DNA from: Gracilaria vermiculophylla
Lineage: Eukaryota > Rhodophyta > Florideophyceae > Gracilariales > Gracilariaceae
NCBI GenBank assembly: GCA_019155205.2
Contig: JAHNZQ020000181.1
Coordinates: 625,745-646,761, forward strand
Direction of reading: 5' to 3'
Length of the DNA stretch: 21,017 nucleotides
Notes under the pieces: model-generated
The model's input: only the letters and a program-made list of their open reading frames with translations
What the model was told of the DNA's origin: nothing
Database searches by the model: none
Made by a program: the position numbers and the translations under genes
In this document: one piece after another, positions 1-8,401 of the stretch
How the letters are laid out: every line of letters begins with the position of its first letter
How positions within the stretch are numbered: the first letter of the stretch is position 1

Positions 1-289
1 GGTTAGACATGTCCTAGTAGGTAAATTGATGATAGGCTGAATCGCTTCACAGTGATCCTCGCAAACCAAACGGTGTCCAAATCCACTTCCTTCCTTACTT
101 CTTCTGCAAACCAATTGGTGAGTCCACGAACAGGAAGTGGAACGCACTTTGGACAAGCAACGCGCCAATCGGCACGTTTACCACGTCACGCAGTTCTGCG
201 GCGATCGCGAATCCAATTCAATTTGGCTACCATGCGCGGCGCTTAGGAACTGTTGCGCGAAAGTCAACGAATTCAACCTGCCTCACTGA
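1..289 (+). pseudogene. 3' end of a Ty3/Gypsy pol (family B), chromodomain-like tail
   Basis: Seen: in the frame ending at the TGA at 287-289, a decayed reading resembles the C-terminus of the second family-B element at 15693-15930 on the other strand. Shared landmarks are an E-Q-E-(L/V)-E...LDK start, a TQFC(D/G)D block and a (L/R)NCCAKV block near the end. Known: Ty3/Gypsy integrases of the chromovirus type end in a chromodomain, with a V-E-x-I-L start and a YLVKW...TWEP-type core. Inferred: this is that module, badly worn, with in-frame stops near the left. The left end runs off the window. A polypurine tract and an LTR start follow directly, as expected at the 3' end of an element. It cannot encode a product. 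Confidence 0.65.
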
Positions 290-303
290 CGACACTTTCT
301 TCC

Positions 304-317
304 AAAAGGGAGGCGAG
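304..317 (+). promoter_or_regulatory. Polypurine tract (plus-strand primer site) of the family-B element
   Basis: The run AAAAGGGAGGCGAG is all purine except one C and sits directly before the TGTTACG start of the LTR. It lies 14 bp after the pol stop codon. This is the usual place and composition of the primer for plus-strand DNA synthesis. The matching site in the other copy (about 15665-15680, minus strand) is more degraded. Confidence 0.6.
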
Positions 318-834
318 TGTTACGAACCCAGCCATAGACCGTAACGATTCAAGCGAGTCGCGCTTCATACTGCAAGCCTTGTCCCTGTACGTCGTAACGT
401 GACGCACAAGAACATTGCATTTTGTCAGCCAGACGCTTGGTTCAAGACACTTTGCAACAGTGCGTCTTTTGCTTCAAGCACTTCAAGCACGCGTCGAATA
501 GTTCAAGCGCACCATGACATAGCGCCGTGCGCTACAAACGTACAAGTAGATAAAGTATATGTTAAGACGCTTAACGTCGAGTTTTAAGAATCACTATAAA
601 ACACAGCCAGACCCACCTTCAGGAAGAGCGTGGGCCTGGCAGATTCTAACTCTCCTTTGTTACAGGAGCGCTTGTGGTAGAGTTCACGGTGCCTTTTTTT
701 CTGCTTCACAGCAGGAGGCTGTTTTGCGCAATGCGACTTGGTTTCAAAATATATATACTTCTGATATAAGCAAAATATTTTTAGACTGGGTGCCGCGATG
801 TCGTAAAGCACATATGCGGATGAAATGATGGGAT
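318..834 (+). mobile_element. LTR of Ty3/Gypsy family B (3' LTR of the left fragment)
   Basis: Seen: it starts TGTTACG directly after the polypurine tract. It aligns by eye with the reverse complement of 15239-15664 over at least 320-700. Shared blocks include a GACGCAC(A/G)AGAACATTGCA segment, ATAGTTCAAGCGCAC-like text, and AGCCAGACCCACCTT. A TATAAAA box lies at 595-601. Inferred: this is the 3' LTR belonging to the pol fragment at 1-289. The right end is not fixed. Similarity fades after about 700, and 834 is only the start of the tandem repeat. Confidence 0.65.
595..601 (+). promoter_or_regulatory. TATA box of the family-B LTR
   Basis: TATAAAA lies about 280 bp into the LTR and just upstream of the best-conserved block between the two family-B LTR copies (CAGCCAGACCC). 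That fits a U3/R promoter. The equivalent site in the copy near 15385 has lost the box. Confidence 0.45.
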
Positions 835-954
835 AATGTGACGCTTCTGAGAGCAATGTGACGCGTCTCCCATCAAGGTGACGTATCTCAGAGCGAGGTA
901 ACGCGTCTCAAGGAATGGTGTCGCGTCTCGGAGCGAGGTTAGCCGTCTCAGCAT
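835..954. repeat. 20-bp tandem repeat, six units
   Basis: Six consecutive 20-bp units start at 835, 855, 875, 895, 915 and 935 with no gaps. The consensus is close to RAGGTGACGCGTCTCRGAGC; the core GTGACGCGTCTC is best kept. Units differ at about 2-7 positions each. The array lies exactly between the family-B LTR and the point where copia RT homology begins (about 955). It contains no spacer sequence and no ORF of interest. Confidence 0.85.
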
Positions 955-1860
955 CAGATACATATTAGATCCGGTGAGTTCTTGATAAGGACTATTCATT
1001 TTTGTGAACTTTTCTTCTGCAGGTTTTAAAAATATGTTTGCTTCTATTGGAGTATTGATACCTTTGCAAAAGTCTATATTAAATCTTTTTAAAATCTGAG
1101 ATGCATAGGTCTGTTGACCTAATTTCATTATTTCTTTTTCTCGATGTTAATAAATTTCTATGCCAAGGAGATGTCAAAGGTCTCCAAGATTTTTCATTTT
1201 ATACGCAGAAGATAATTTTTGCCTCACTATAGAGTTTGCTGCTTCTGATTCACTGGCAATGACAATACCATGAACAAAAAGAGCGATAAAAATTTTCGTT
1301 TCTTCCAGAATTCCAAAAACGATTCCATTATCTGCGAAAGATGATTTAAAATTCATTCTTTGCAGTACAATAGTAAATGATTTGTACCATGCTCTCGATG
1401 CTTTTTTTGAGCCATAAATTGACTTTTGAAGTTTGTAAACATGCTTAGGATTATTTGTATGACTACGTCCTTGCTTTTATTCCATATTTATTTCTTCAAG
1501 AAGTTCTCCATTTACAAATGCCGTTTGAACATCCAGATGCCTGTTAAACATTTTTTCTTCCAAAGCTACAACAAGTAGTGTTTTTAATGAAGCCATTCTT
1601 ACCACAGATACATATGTTTTGAAATATTTGATTCCATATTTTTGTTGATATCCTTTACACAACAGTCTGGCTTTAAGTATTTGTTCTTGATTTTTGGTTT
1701 TTGGTTTTATTTTTAAAACCCCCTGAGGTTGTAGAATATGATTGTTAGACGTTTTAGAAACCAAGATCCAAGTTTCATTTTTATAATGAGATTCCGTTTT
1801 TTTCTCCATAGCTTCAATCCAGAATATAGAATTGTTTTCTAAATAAGCTTCCTTAAACGT
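955..1860 (-). pseudogene. Ty1/copia reverse transcriptase, truncated, catalytic box lost
   Basis: Read on the minus strand from about 1833 downwards. Seen: a WIEAMEKK start, an ETWILV block, KARLLCKGYQQKYGI, then LDVQTAFVNGELLEEI, an in-frame TAA at about 1476, LQKSIYGSKKASRAWY, and near the end QQTYASQILKRFNI and TPIEAN. These are standard copia-type RT blocks (RVT_2 family). The catalytic YVDD box reads FVHG at 1267-1278, so both metal-binding Asp are gone. Homology stops at about 955, where the 20-bp tandem repeat begins. The RNase H domain and 3' LTR are absent. The copia part is clearly more AT-rich than the Gypsy elements in the window. Confidence 0.88.
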
Positions 1861-2910
1861 TTTAGGTTCCGTTTGATCTGAAAGCATCGTAGTCGCCCCC
1901 GAATTTATATTTTCTTGAGCTTCTGCATGTTCGTATATGAGCCATGTGGGCGAATTTCTTAGTCTTGTGCTTCTTCTTAAATGTTTTTGTTCATGATGCA
2001 TATTTTCTTCTAGTTCTGATTCATTGTGTATCATTTCTTTACCATTTGAAGTGTTCAAACTTTCTGATTCTTGTAAAGTTTGTTCTTCAGTGTCTTCGTT
2101 TTCATCAAGATTTGTTTCTACGATTTTTGAGTCCACAATTTCATCTTCAATAAGTTTTGCTTTTCCGTTTATAATCAACTGCTTTGTCGCATTGTTCATA
2201 AAACGATAATTTTTGTTGTCATATCCAAGGAATGTGCAGACTCTCGATTTTGCATCCCATTTGCTCCTTTGACTATTTGGAATAAAAACATAAGCTTTGC
2301 AGCCAAACACATGTAAATTAGAGACATCAGGTTTTCTTCCAAACCATTTTTGATAAGAACTACAATTTCCGATAATTGTTATCGGTAGAGTACTTCTTAT
2401 TCCATTTGCTGTTTGAATTGCTTCTGCCCAAAACGATATGGAAATACTTTTGAAATACAGCATACAACTTGTTTTTTCGCAAAGAGTTCTATTTCGTTTT
2501 TCTACAATTCCGCTCTCATGCGGCTGGTAAGATCCTGTTGCTTCATAGATTATTTCTTTTTCACTTAAAAAATCTTGAAACGTTTTAGACATGTACTTTC
2601 CTCCACGGTCACTTTTGATTCTTTTCACAGTTCTTCGTTCATGGTTTTCAATCATCTTGACAGAAATATTTGTCGTTTTCAAAGCTTCCGATTCGGATTT
2701 TAGAAAATATACAACTGATTTTCTTGTGAAGTCGTCAATAAAAGTAATGAAATACAATTTACCTCTTTTTGATGTAGTAGTCATAGGGCCACGTATTTCT
2801 GTATGTATGAGTTCTAGTTTTTCATTGGAACGAAAAGTTTCTGAGACGTAATATGATTATGAATTCTTTTTTCCTAGAGCGCATCCTATGCATGAACTTA
2901 TGTTTTCCTT
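1860..2910 (-). pseudogene. Ty1/copia integrase with GAG-pre-integrase region
   Basis: The minus-strand frame from 2784 to 1477 is open for 435 codons and holds the integrase core plus the start of RT. Upstream, the same frame carries LWHARLGN (about 2990) and CIGCALGK (about 2890), the paired His/Cys motif of the pre-integrase domain, with a few stop codons. Active site: the first Asp, expected in an HTD-x-x-GPM motif, reads HTEIRGPM (about 2782-2805), a D to E change. The second Asp is kept in KSDRGGKY (2599-2610 region). The Glu is kept in VEKRNRTL (2500-2502). After the core, the HVFGCKAYVFIP and FLGYDNKNYR blocks are typical copia integrase C-terminal sequence. This is the best-preserved part of the element. 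Confidence 0.9.
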
Positions 2911-3172
2911 TTCAAAATTTCCTGGTAGACCATCGGCCGTTTTATTAGATCTCATTTATTCTAAATCAGGTTTTCCGAGATTTCCAAGTCTTGCGTGCCA
3001 TAGATTCATTTCCGTAAAATGTGGCTGCATATGCTGAATTTAACTCTGTGATAACCTTGACGCTTTTAAATTTATACGTTTCATTGTCTTTTGTAATGTT
3101 AAATAGCGATTCCTTCGAATGTTTCAATGTTACGGAACATAATTCATTCTTGAAATAGGTTTTGTGTCTCTT

Positions 3173-3457
3173 TCATCTATCTGCCCAATAGGTGATATAT
3201 TTTTTTGCAGTTTTTGGCACATTCATTACATCTTGGACTGGTATCGGTAACAGTTTTCCATTTAGCAATATTTCCATATCAACATTTTCTTTCTTGGTAG
3301 AGTACATTGTTGTTCCCCCTCCAAGCCTTACTGCAATAGGACCAATATTTTGAATACTGTTTTCTGTGAACCAATTTTTGTCATTTGTCACTTGAAATGA
3401 TGCACCAGAATCTGAGTACCATGTTCCTAATAATTTTGCCGGATCATTATTATCCAT
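3173..3457 (-). pseudogene. Ty1/copia aspartic protease
   Basis: A minus-strand ORF of 94 codons. Seen: WYSDSGASFQVTND holds the retropepsin catalytic triplet Asp-Ser-Gly at 3401-3412 with the copia-style W-x-x-DSGAS context. It is followed by a VRLGGGTTM flap-like stretch and a VMNVP block. Known: this protease cuts the gag-pol polyprotein during particle maturation. The catalytic triplet is intact. It sits between the gag zinc knuckle (3530-3571) and the pre-integrase region, the normal copia order. Stops and small shifts join it to its neighbours, so no full polyprotein can be made. Confidence 0.85.
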
Positions 3458-4020
3458 TACAAATGTTCCACTGTTTTTATCTGCGACGTTCTAGGTGGGT
3501 GGTTTGTTTTCATAGGTTTAGAGTTTCCAACCATTGGCAGTTTTGTGACCTTTTTTATTGCAGTAATGGCATTTGAAGTTGGAGCTCTATCTTTGTTTTT
3601 GAGGAGACTTTCCTTGAAAAATATGCCATAACTTTCATTTGAGTCATTTTTCTTTTTCCTTGATTCTACACGTAGTGTTTTAGCGTTTATTTCTTTAACA
3701 CCTAAACTTTCTGCGATATTTTTCAATGTCATTACCAGGCTTTTATAGCTTTTCGATAAACTTCTTAAAAGTCTCATTATGTATTCCTCTTTAGACTTTT
3801 GTATTCCAAGCTGTTGTAGCTTTGTCTTTAAACGTTTCAGTTCTTCATTATGTGCTTTTGAAGATTCTCCTTCTGAAAGCTTTTTAGACTGATATTACTC
3901 TTCGATATCCGTTTTGATTGCCATACCTTTATTTTCGTAAACTTCTGATAATATTTCCCAGGCTTTTGATTCAGTTTCACAAGATTCAACATATACTTTT
4001 TGATTTAGTTTCTCGATTTT
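3457..4020 (-). pseudogene. Ty1/copia gag (UBN2-type core and zinc knuckle)
   Basis: On the minus strand, SKAWEILSEVYENKG (about 3950) and an LKRLKTKLQQLG...EEYIMRLLRSL stretch match the usual gag core of copia elements, with one in-frame TAA near 3897. Further down, CHYCNKKGHKTANG at 3530-3571 is a CX2CX4HX4C zinc knuckle whose last Cys has become Gly (codon GGT, one base from TGT). Known: this knuckle binds the element RNA in the virus-like particle. Part of it lies in a different frame from the 106-codon ORF at 3457-3777, so at least one frameshift is present. The N-terminal part of gag is not recognisable (see 4020-4436). Confidence 0.8.
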
Positions 4021-4436
4021 GAACGTGCTTCTATCCTCTGTTTCCGTTGTTGCACTAATAAGTGTTCAAGTTGTTTCAATGCATGGATTTATCTGTCCCT
4101 TGTACAGTTATGAACAAAAGAAATTTGCTTTGAGTTTTGTTCCACACGAATTTCAACATTTGTTCACCGTCCAGTACGGGAATTTTCAAAAAATTCTGGT
4201 TTTTCTGATTCCTGTTATTTCAGTTTTGGACGATATTGATCGATTTTCTGTTGTACAGGACAAGAGTGTTCGAAAAGCTCTGATTCCTTCGGATTCTGCC
4301 AAGTTCTGGTTTCTGAGTGATTTTCTCTTCTCTGCGCAGTACAGTGCAGTAATTTTCAAAAATTCCTAAATATTTCTGATGGCCGAGTTGATAGATTCTT
4401 CGATGTTATAACTTCGCTGAACTTCCACAACGTTGT
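4020..4436 (-). other. Copia leader and gag N-terminus zone, unrecognisable and motif-repeated
   Basis: This stretch lies between the primer-binding site and the recognisable gag core, where the N-terminal gag should be. No frame gives the usual copia gag start. A plus-strand ORF of 116 codons (4019-4369) is open but has no recognisable content. A motif of about 40 bp occurs twice here (4170-4209 and 4338-4380) and once on the other strand at 5141-5180. That suggests a repeat inserted into, or grown within, the leader/gag region. Confidence 0.4.
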
Positions 4437-4502
4437 TCATCGCTTCACCGGATAGCCTTTCTTTAAAGCAGTTGTACTAGCGACGACAAATAGCTCATGC
4501 GT

Positions 4503-4519
4503 GGGCTGGGTCCATAACC
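4503..4519 (-). promoter_or_regulatory. Copia primer-binding site (half initiator tRNA-Met type)
   Basis: On the minus strand the 17 bases GGTTATGGACCCAGCCC begin directly after the LTR. Known: Drosophila copia primes from an internal piece of initiator tRNA-Met, pairing with the anticodon stem-loop (text like GGTTATGGGCCCAG). Only one base differs in the core here. This fixes the LTR boundary and the orientation of the element. Confidence 0.8.
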
Positions 4520-4801
4520 TAATGTAGGTTGTGCAGTACAATACTTTAACAGACTTGAATAAATGCAGTCTTCTTATTAATCTTGAACATTTGGCTTGAC
4601 TTCTTTCTTCCGTCCAACGCAGTGCTAGGACCATGCTTATGCAGTGTCCTATATCATTTCTCCTATATACTATGGTTCTTAATCATTTCTATTATAACCA
4701 ATAAAAATGCGGATTGTGTTCTTCTATAGAATCTCGTAGAAACTTCCAGATCGTTCTAGCTGTGTACTTTATTCAAGAAGTATCTACTTGATTTTACAAC
4801 A
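4520..4801 (-). mobile_element. 5' LTR of the copia element
   Basis: 282 bp. On the minus strand it starts TGTTGTAAAATC and ends CTACATTA, immediately followed by the primer-binding site. It aligns along its whole length with the solo LTR at 18725-19004 (280 bp), roughly three quarters identical by eye. An AATAAA lies near 4765-4770 on the minus strand. The 3' partner LTR is missing because the element is cut at about 955, so no target duplication can be checked. The 5 bp outside are CACCG. Confidence 0.88.
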
Positions 4802-6120
4802 CACCGTGCTTTCCTATCGTGCATTACATTATGGGTCGTGCACACTGCAAAGATAGCCCAGCCGAGTGTACACATGCTTACAACCCAGCGCTGGAAAGCC
4901 GTACTCTGAAAAACGGCGTAATATTTGGTTGAATTACCAGCGTCAAAGCATTGGAAATTTTGAGGAATGGGAAAAGAAATTAGAACGTTCCAATGACTCC
5001 TGTACTGCCCTGTTGCAAATCGTTGTGATCGGTTCTGAACTGAAATGTGGCCAAACCAGAAACTGCCACATATTTGTGAGAGTTGCTCTACTGTTCTGCT
5101 GCAAATCGTTCGAAACCTTTCGAAACTGACCGCTGCACAAATCAGAAAAATTTAGATATTTCTGAAATTTTTTGTACTGCACACTAATAGGTTATCAATT
5201 CCGCTAGTTTTCTTGCATCAATTGTTCTACATCGCCACTTTGGACAAACTCGCAAACATCTCCAAACGGGAGGTCTTGCAAGTTTACTGGGGAGTTTTGC
5301 CACTCCAGCTTCGGCAGAACGCTGATGGCCACCTCCAACCGGTACATCACGCGCCTCCCAGCGATTTCGTCCCATGCGATCAATCTCTCATACCCCGATC
5401 TTTCTGCTCTGTGACCACCTCCCGCTGAGTTTAATCTGCTCTCACTCCAGCCTCATCTCCTGGCAATCTCAGCTCCGCCGTTCGACGAACTCCACCGCTT
5501 CTTCTCTACTCTTCCGTCTCAGTTCCCCGATTGCTCACCAGTTTTCACTCTGTTCCCGGCATTCTATACCGGCCTGCGGCTTCCGTATGAATAAGGATGG
5601 GGACTTGTCGCATTCTGAAACCACATGGAAAGCAATTATTTCGCACGCTGTGACTCTCTTTACGACATGTAGCTCAGTTATGGAGCTATTTTTGATATTG
5701 ATGGAAGATCTGCAGAAAGAATACAGCAGAGACCACTCCGTAAATCCGTAGGTCTCAAAGATAAGACGTAAGGATAATCTTATCAATGCACACGTATCGC
5801 TCATCAAGGTCAATACATTATTCGTCCCGCGGAAAATGGAGATCTTATGTCACGTTCTTTGTCCCATTATTGCTTCGCGTAGCCGCCATACATATGAGGT
5901 GCGTGCTAGTTCTGCTGGAAGAAAATGCAACCCTATTTTACGAGAGAGAACTTTGGCGACCGTTTTTCGCCTTCGTGGTTGGATCAGTATTCGCACCAAG
6001 GCATCCTGCTGGAATCACATCAGAATCTTTCTTCGAGACTACTGCATGTTCATCTGCAGCATTATTAACGAGATTATGACCGCACAGATTAAGTAGCCTA
6101 AATCAGAGCAAAGGGGAGTA
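4802..6120. other. Unassigned intergenic stretch
   Basis: No frame gives a recognisable protein. Short open frames exist (4866-5129 +, 5374-5751 +, 5786-6079 +) but they overlap each other and show no known domain. A plus-strand reading at about 5420-5590 contains a protein-like stretch (LHRFFSTLPSQFPDCSPVF) ending in a stop. I cannot assign it. One copy of the repeated motif described at 4170-4380 lies at 5141-5180. Confidence 0.4.
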
Positions 6121-6561
6121 ATGCGCAACAAGAAACACTTCTTTCAGGGGTGCTTGGGAAGCGTCCCGGCTACTGTGCCGACGTCAACTCTGGTGCCGGC
6201 TGCTTCGCCTTTGGCTCTGACTACCTCTGCAGCAGTGCCTGCAGCATCCGCAGGGGAGCCCACCGTCTCGGCTGTTCCACCGTCAGTGAGTCCTTCTGTG
6301 GCTTCTATTATTCTGCCTGCAGGGATTGCCGCCTCTGGTGCATCCTCGTGTGGTACGTCCTCTGGGGATTTTGGTACTGCCTTTTCAGAGTTAGTGAAGG
6401 CATGTCTGGAGACGAGTAGACCTGCTACCGCTCCTCCTGTAGAGGCCCTGCGCGAGGCTCTTACCTGGGTATTAGAGCTTCAAAAGACCCGGTCGGACCA
6501 AGCCTCGATGGCTGCCATAAAGGGGAGTCTGACGGAGTGTTTTACAAGCAGAGATCTATAA
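6121..6561 (+). CDS. Hypothetical Ala/Ser/Pro-rich ORF (possible gag-like N-terminus)
   Basis: An open frame of 146 codons starting at ATG 6121. Residues 15-90 are almost wholly Ala, Ser, Pro, Thr and Val. Residues 90-140 look like a soluble amphipathic helix (FSELVKACLETS...LREALTWVLELQK). No transmembrane segment, signal peptide or catalytic motif is visible. Frames on the other strand are interrupted, which favours this strand if any is coding. The composition resembles low-complexity gag or ORF1 N-termini of retroelements, but no zinc knuckle or pol follows. It lies just beyond the 3' end of Gypsy element A. I do not recognise it and it may be non-coding. Confidence 0.3.
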   Translation: MRNKKHFFQGCLGSVPATVPTSTLVPAASPLALTTSAAVPAASAGEPTVSAVPPSVSPSVASIILPAGIAASGASSCGTSSGDFGTAFSELVKACLETSRPATAPPVEALREALTWVLELQKTRSDQASMAAIKGSLTECFTSRDL

Positions 6562-6879
6562 GCAAAAGCTCTTCTGGATGCGTAGTATGCGGCGTGGTTT
6601 CGTAGCCTGTAATCGTAAAGAACTCGTCGACAGTAGTTATCCTACATGGTGACTGAATACGGTACCGTTATGGTGGTGCAGCGGCTCCCCGACAGGTGAT
6701 TGCAGTACTAATTGGCTGTGCCCAAGCGCGCAATGACGAGAAGTGCCCTGCCAGAGCATATGAAAGACGGGCAACAGTGATCTGGAGGCCGAAAAACAAA
6801 ACTCCAGGTGAGAGGTATATAGCGGAGAACGAAAATCAACTACGTCTTGAGGCCACTTACCTTTTCCTAAATAGAACCC
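6562..6879. other. No gene seen; 3' trailer or flank of element A
   Basis: The minus strand continues past the chromodomain remnant with an open frame down to 6637, but recognisable sequence ends at about 6880. A purine-rich run on the minus strand near 6850-6865 could be a worn polypurine tract. A 3' LTR resembling 14675-15238 was looked for here and down to about 5200 and was not seen. Confidence 0.35.
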
Positions 6880-6993
6880 CCATGCGGAAATGCGTTTCCG
6901 CTCCAGACTGGCGTGGTACCTCCTGAGTAGATTCTTCAGAATATGTCCAGGGGGTTCCTCCATGTCATCCTTTGAGGTGAACTGGACCATCGT

Positions 6994-7328
6994 TGTGAAA
7001 TATGGCGCCACACTTGCTGTAATCATTTTGATGTGATCATAATTGCTTGATCTGCAGCTAGTTAATTTTAGTGACATAGTTACCCGGCTGTAATGATCTT
7101 CTATCAATGCTCCTGATATGACACTATAAATTAAATGCTGAACTACACAAGTCCAATAAACCGACGAAAGCAAGCATCAAGTAATTCAACCTCGTTCATA
7201 CATCTTGTACGTCCGCGCTCTTTTCGCCTGCCGTGCTTCCAAGCGTTCGCTCGTCCATACGGTCCTTGGCGACGTAGTCTGAACTACCGTGCAGCCGCTC
7301 CTGTAGTTCCACCCCTTGCCGATTGATA
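6994..7328 (+). mobile_element. Solo LTR, family C, copy 1
   Basis: 335 bp, TGTGAAATATGG...GATTGATA, flanked by a perfect 5-bp duplication ATCGT at 6989-6993 and 7329-7333. It aligns without gaps to the copy at 9639-9973 (also 335 bp), at roughly 85-90% by eye. Orientation is plus, from the TG start, a TATAAAT at 7125-7131 and an AATAAA at 7155-7160. No internal region or second LTR adjoins it, so it is a solo LTR left by recombination between two LTRs. It is inserted in the chromodomain of element A. Confidence 0.93.
7125..7131 (+). promoter_or_regulatory. TATA box of family-C LTR copy 1
   Basis: TATAAAT sits 24 bp upstream of the end of TATA-to-AATAAA spacing (AATAAA at 7155-7160), so the start site and poly(A) signal lie very close together and R would be short. 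In copy 2 the box has decayed to TTTTAAG while the AATAAA (9800-9805) is kept. Confidence 0.45.
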
Positions 7329-7440
7329 ATCGTACGCGATACAGAACTCCTGCAGGGGTCTGTCAGTGAGAGACATTATGATCCACCGCGTAAAGGATAT
7401 CACCTTGAGGGGTCGTGATGGCGTCTGGATCTTCTACAAA

Positions 7441-7803
7441 TAGTTTACAGAGAAGTGTGAATTAATTTCCAATATCAATCCTTGTTGTTGCTCCTGAGGT
7501 AGTCGGAGTCGAAATTTCTGCGTGAGGTGCCCAGAACAGGGTGACAAGGGTTCTTTAAATGCAGGGCGTCAGGACTTTAATCCCCCGATCACGAGAAACG
7601 ATCTCTTGGAGCCGGTCTATTTCGGTGGCGACACCAGCCCTGTATGTTTGCAAGGTTCTGTAAGGCCCTCCGGTGCCTCGCGATATCTTGCGCGTGACGT
7701 CCGATGGTTCTTCAGACATCTCCACAGGTTTTTCGGAGAAAATCTCGTTGCCGTCTTTCAGGTGAGGGCCTTCTTTCGTATGCAGATCAAAATCTCGTTT
7801 ATA
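7441..7803 (-). pseudogene. Element A integrase C-terminus, GPY/F-like module
   Basis: Minus-strand reading: RDFDLHTKEGPHLKDGNEIFSEKPVE (about 7720-7800) is followed by TRKISRGTGGPYRTLQTY (7630-7690) and a TEIDR end. Known: Ty3/Gypsy integrases carry a K-Y-D/x-P-x-F/L-K-x-G-D-x-V-x-V stretch and then a GPY/F motif before any chromodomain. The visible G-P-Y and the TEIDR-like end fit that. A frameshift separates this from the 138-codon integrase ORF (7804-8220), and more stops follow between 7600 and 7440. Confidence 0.6.
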
Positions 7804-8401
7804 TCACCTTTGCGAGGCGTTAAGGCTCTCTTTTGCGAAGGGGAGGGCGTCCTCAGAGCGCCTCAAGGGTGAGCGCTTTGTTTGAGTCGCTGTTGGTGCC
7901 GGTGGCCCATCCGCCGGGGGTGCCGTGAGGCGTGCCGCTATAATGCCACTGTACAGGATGCGCGAGGATCCCAAATTGAAAGGAGTGAGTCCAGTACAGC
8001 TTTGCATTTGCAGGTTGTATGCGTATGTGAGCGGTCCTATACACGCGTCCCAATCGTTCTGGTGATCTGCGACGTAGTGTTTCAGACTTGAGGCGATGGT
8101 TTTGTTAGCTCTATCCATCTTTCCGTAGGTCTGGTGCTGGTATGCAGTAATACACAACTGCTTCATCTCCAGCATTCCTGAGACGGCGCTGAATAGCTTC
8201 GACGCAAAACTGGGATCCATTCTGCGTAAGGAGGTACACTGCGTTCCCGTTTGGGTAAACCCTACTCTCCAGAAACGTGGCGGCGACTACTGCTGTTGCG
8301 ATGCACCTGAGAGATGTGGCGCGCGTGATCTTCGAGAACCTATCGGTAATTACCAGAATGCATCGTTATCCTTACTCCGACTTCGAGAGAGGGGTCAAAA
8401 T
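7804..8401 (-). pseudogene. Element A integrase core, second half
   Basis: Minus-strand reading. From 8401 down: ILVITDRFSKITRA, then LLTQNGSQF near 8222, then after a one-base frameshift near 8215 the 138-codon ORF beginning at 8220. That ORF contains FASKLFSAVSGML, AYQHQTYGKMDRANKT, NDWDACIGPLTYAYN and CTGLTPFNL. These are the standard Ty3/Gypsy integrase blocks. The second catalytic Asp (in TDNGSQF) is Gln (8222-8224). The catalytic Glu (in GQ-x-ER) is Asp (8113-8115). The end of the ORF is a Pro/Ala/Thr-rich stretch unlike the family. It joins the first half of the core across the solo LTR at 8402-8956. Confidence 0.88.

Larger units (their letters stand above)
6880..7440 (-). pseudogene. 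C-terminal chromodomain of Gypsy element A, split by a solo LTR
   Basis: Minus-strand reading. Right of the inserted LTR (7334-7440): YAVDHNVSH, a stop, then QTPAGVLYRV, matching the opening Y-x-V-(E/D)-x-I...G-x-L-Y-x-V of a chromodomain. Left of it (about 6880-6988): TSKDDMEEPPGHILKNLLRRYH, matching the closing ...xDDTWEPxxxLxxLLxxYH. Known: chromodomains at the integrase C-terminus of Ty3/Gypsy chromoviruses bind histone marks and can bias integration. The 335-bp LTR at 6994-7328 and its target duplication sit inside the domain. A one-base frameshift also lies near the break. The Trp of the TWEP box is lost. Confidence 0.65.

Noticed and set aside
399..587. A small conserved protein shared by 399-587 (+) and 15394-15642 (-)
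   Set aside because: Both are within LTR copies of family B, downstream of the LTR start; the match is LTR homology.
835..954. CRISPR-like array of short repeats
   Set aside because: The 20-bp units are directly abutting with no spacers, have diverged from each other, and sit in a eukaryotic transposon context.
4019..4369. A 116-codon plus-strand ORF, Val/Phe/Ser-rich
   Set aside because: It lies inside the copia element on the wrong strand and over a repeated AT-rich motif; no domain is visible.
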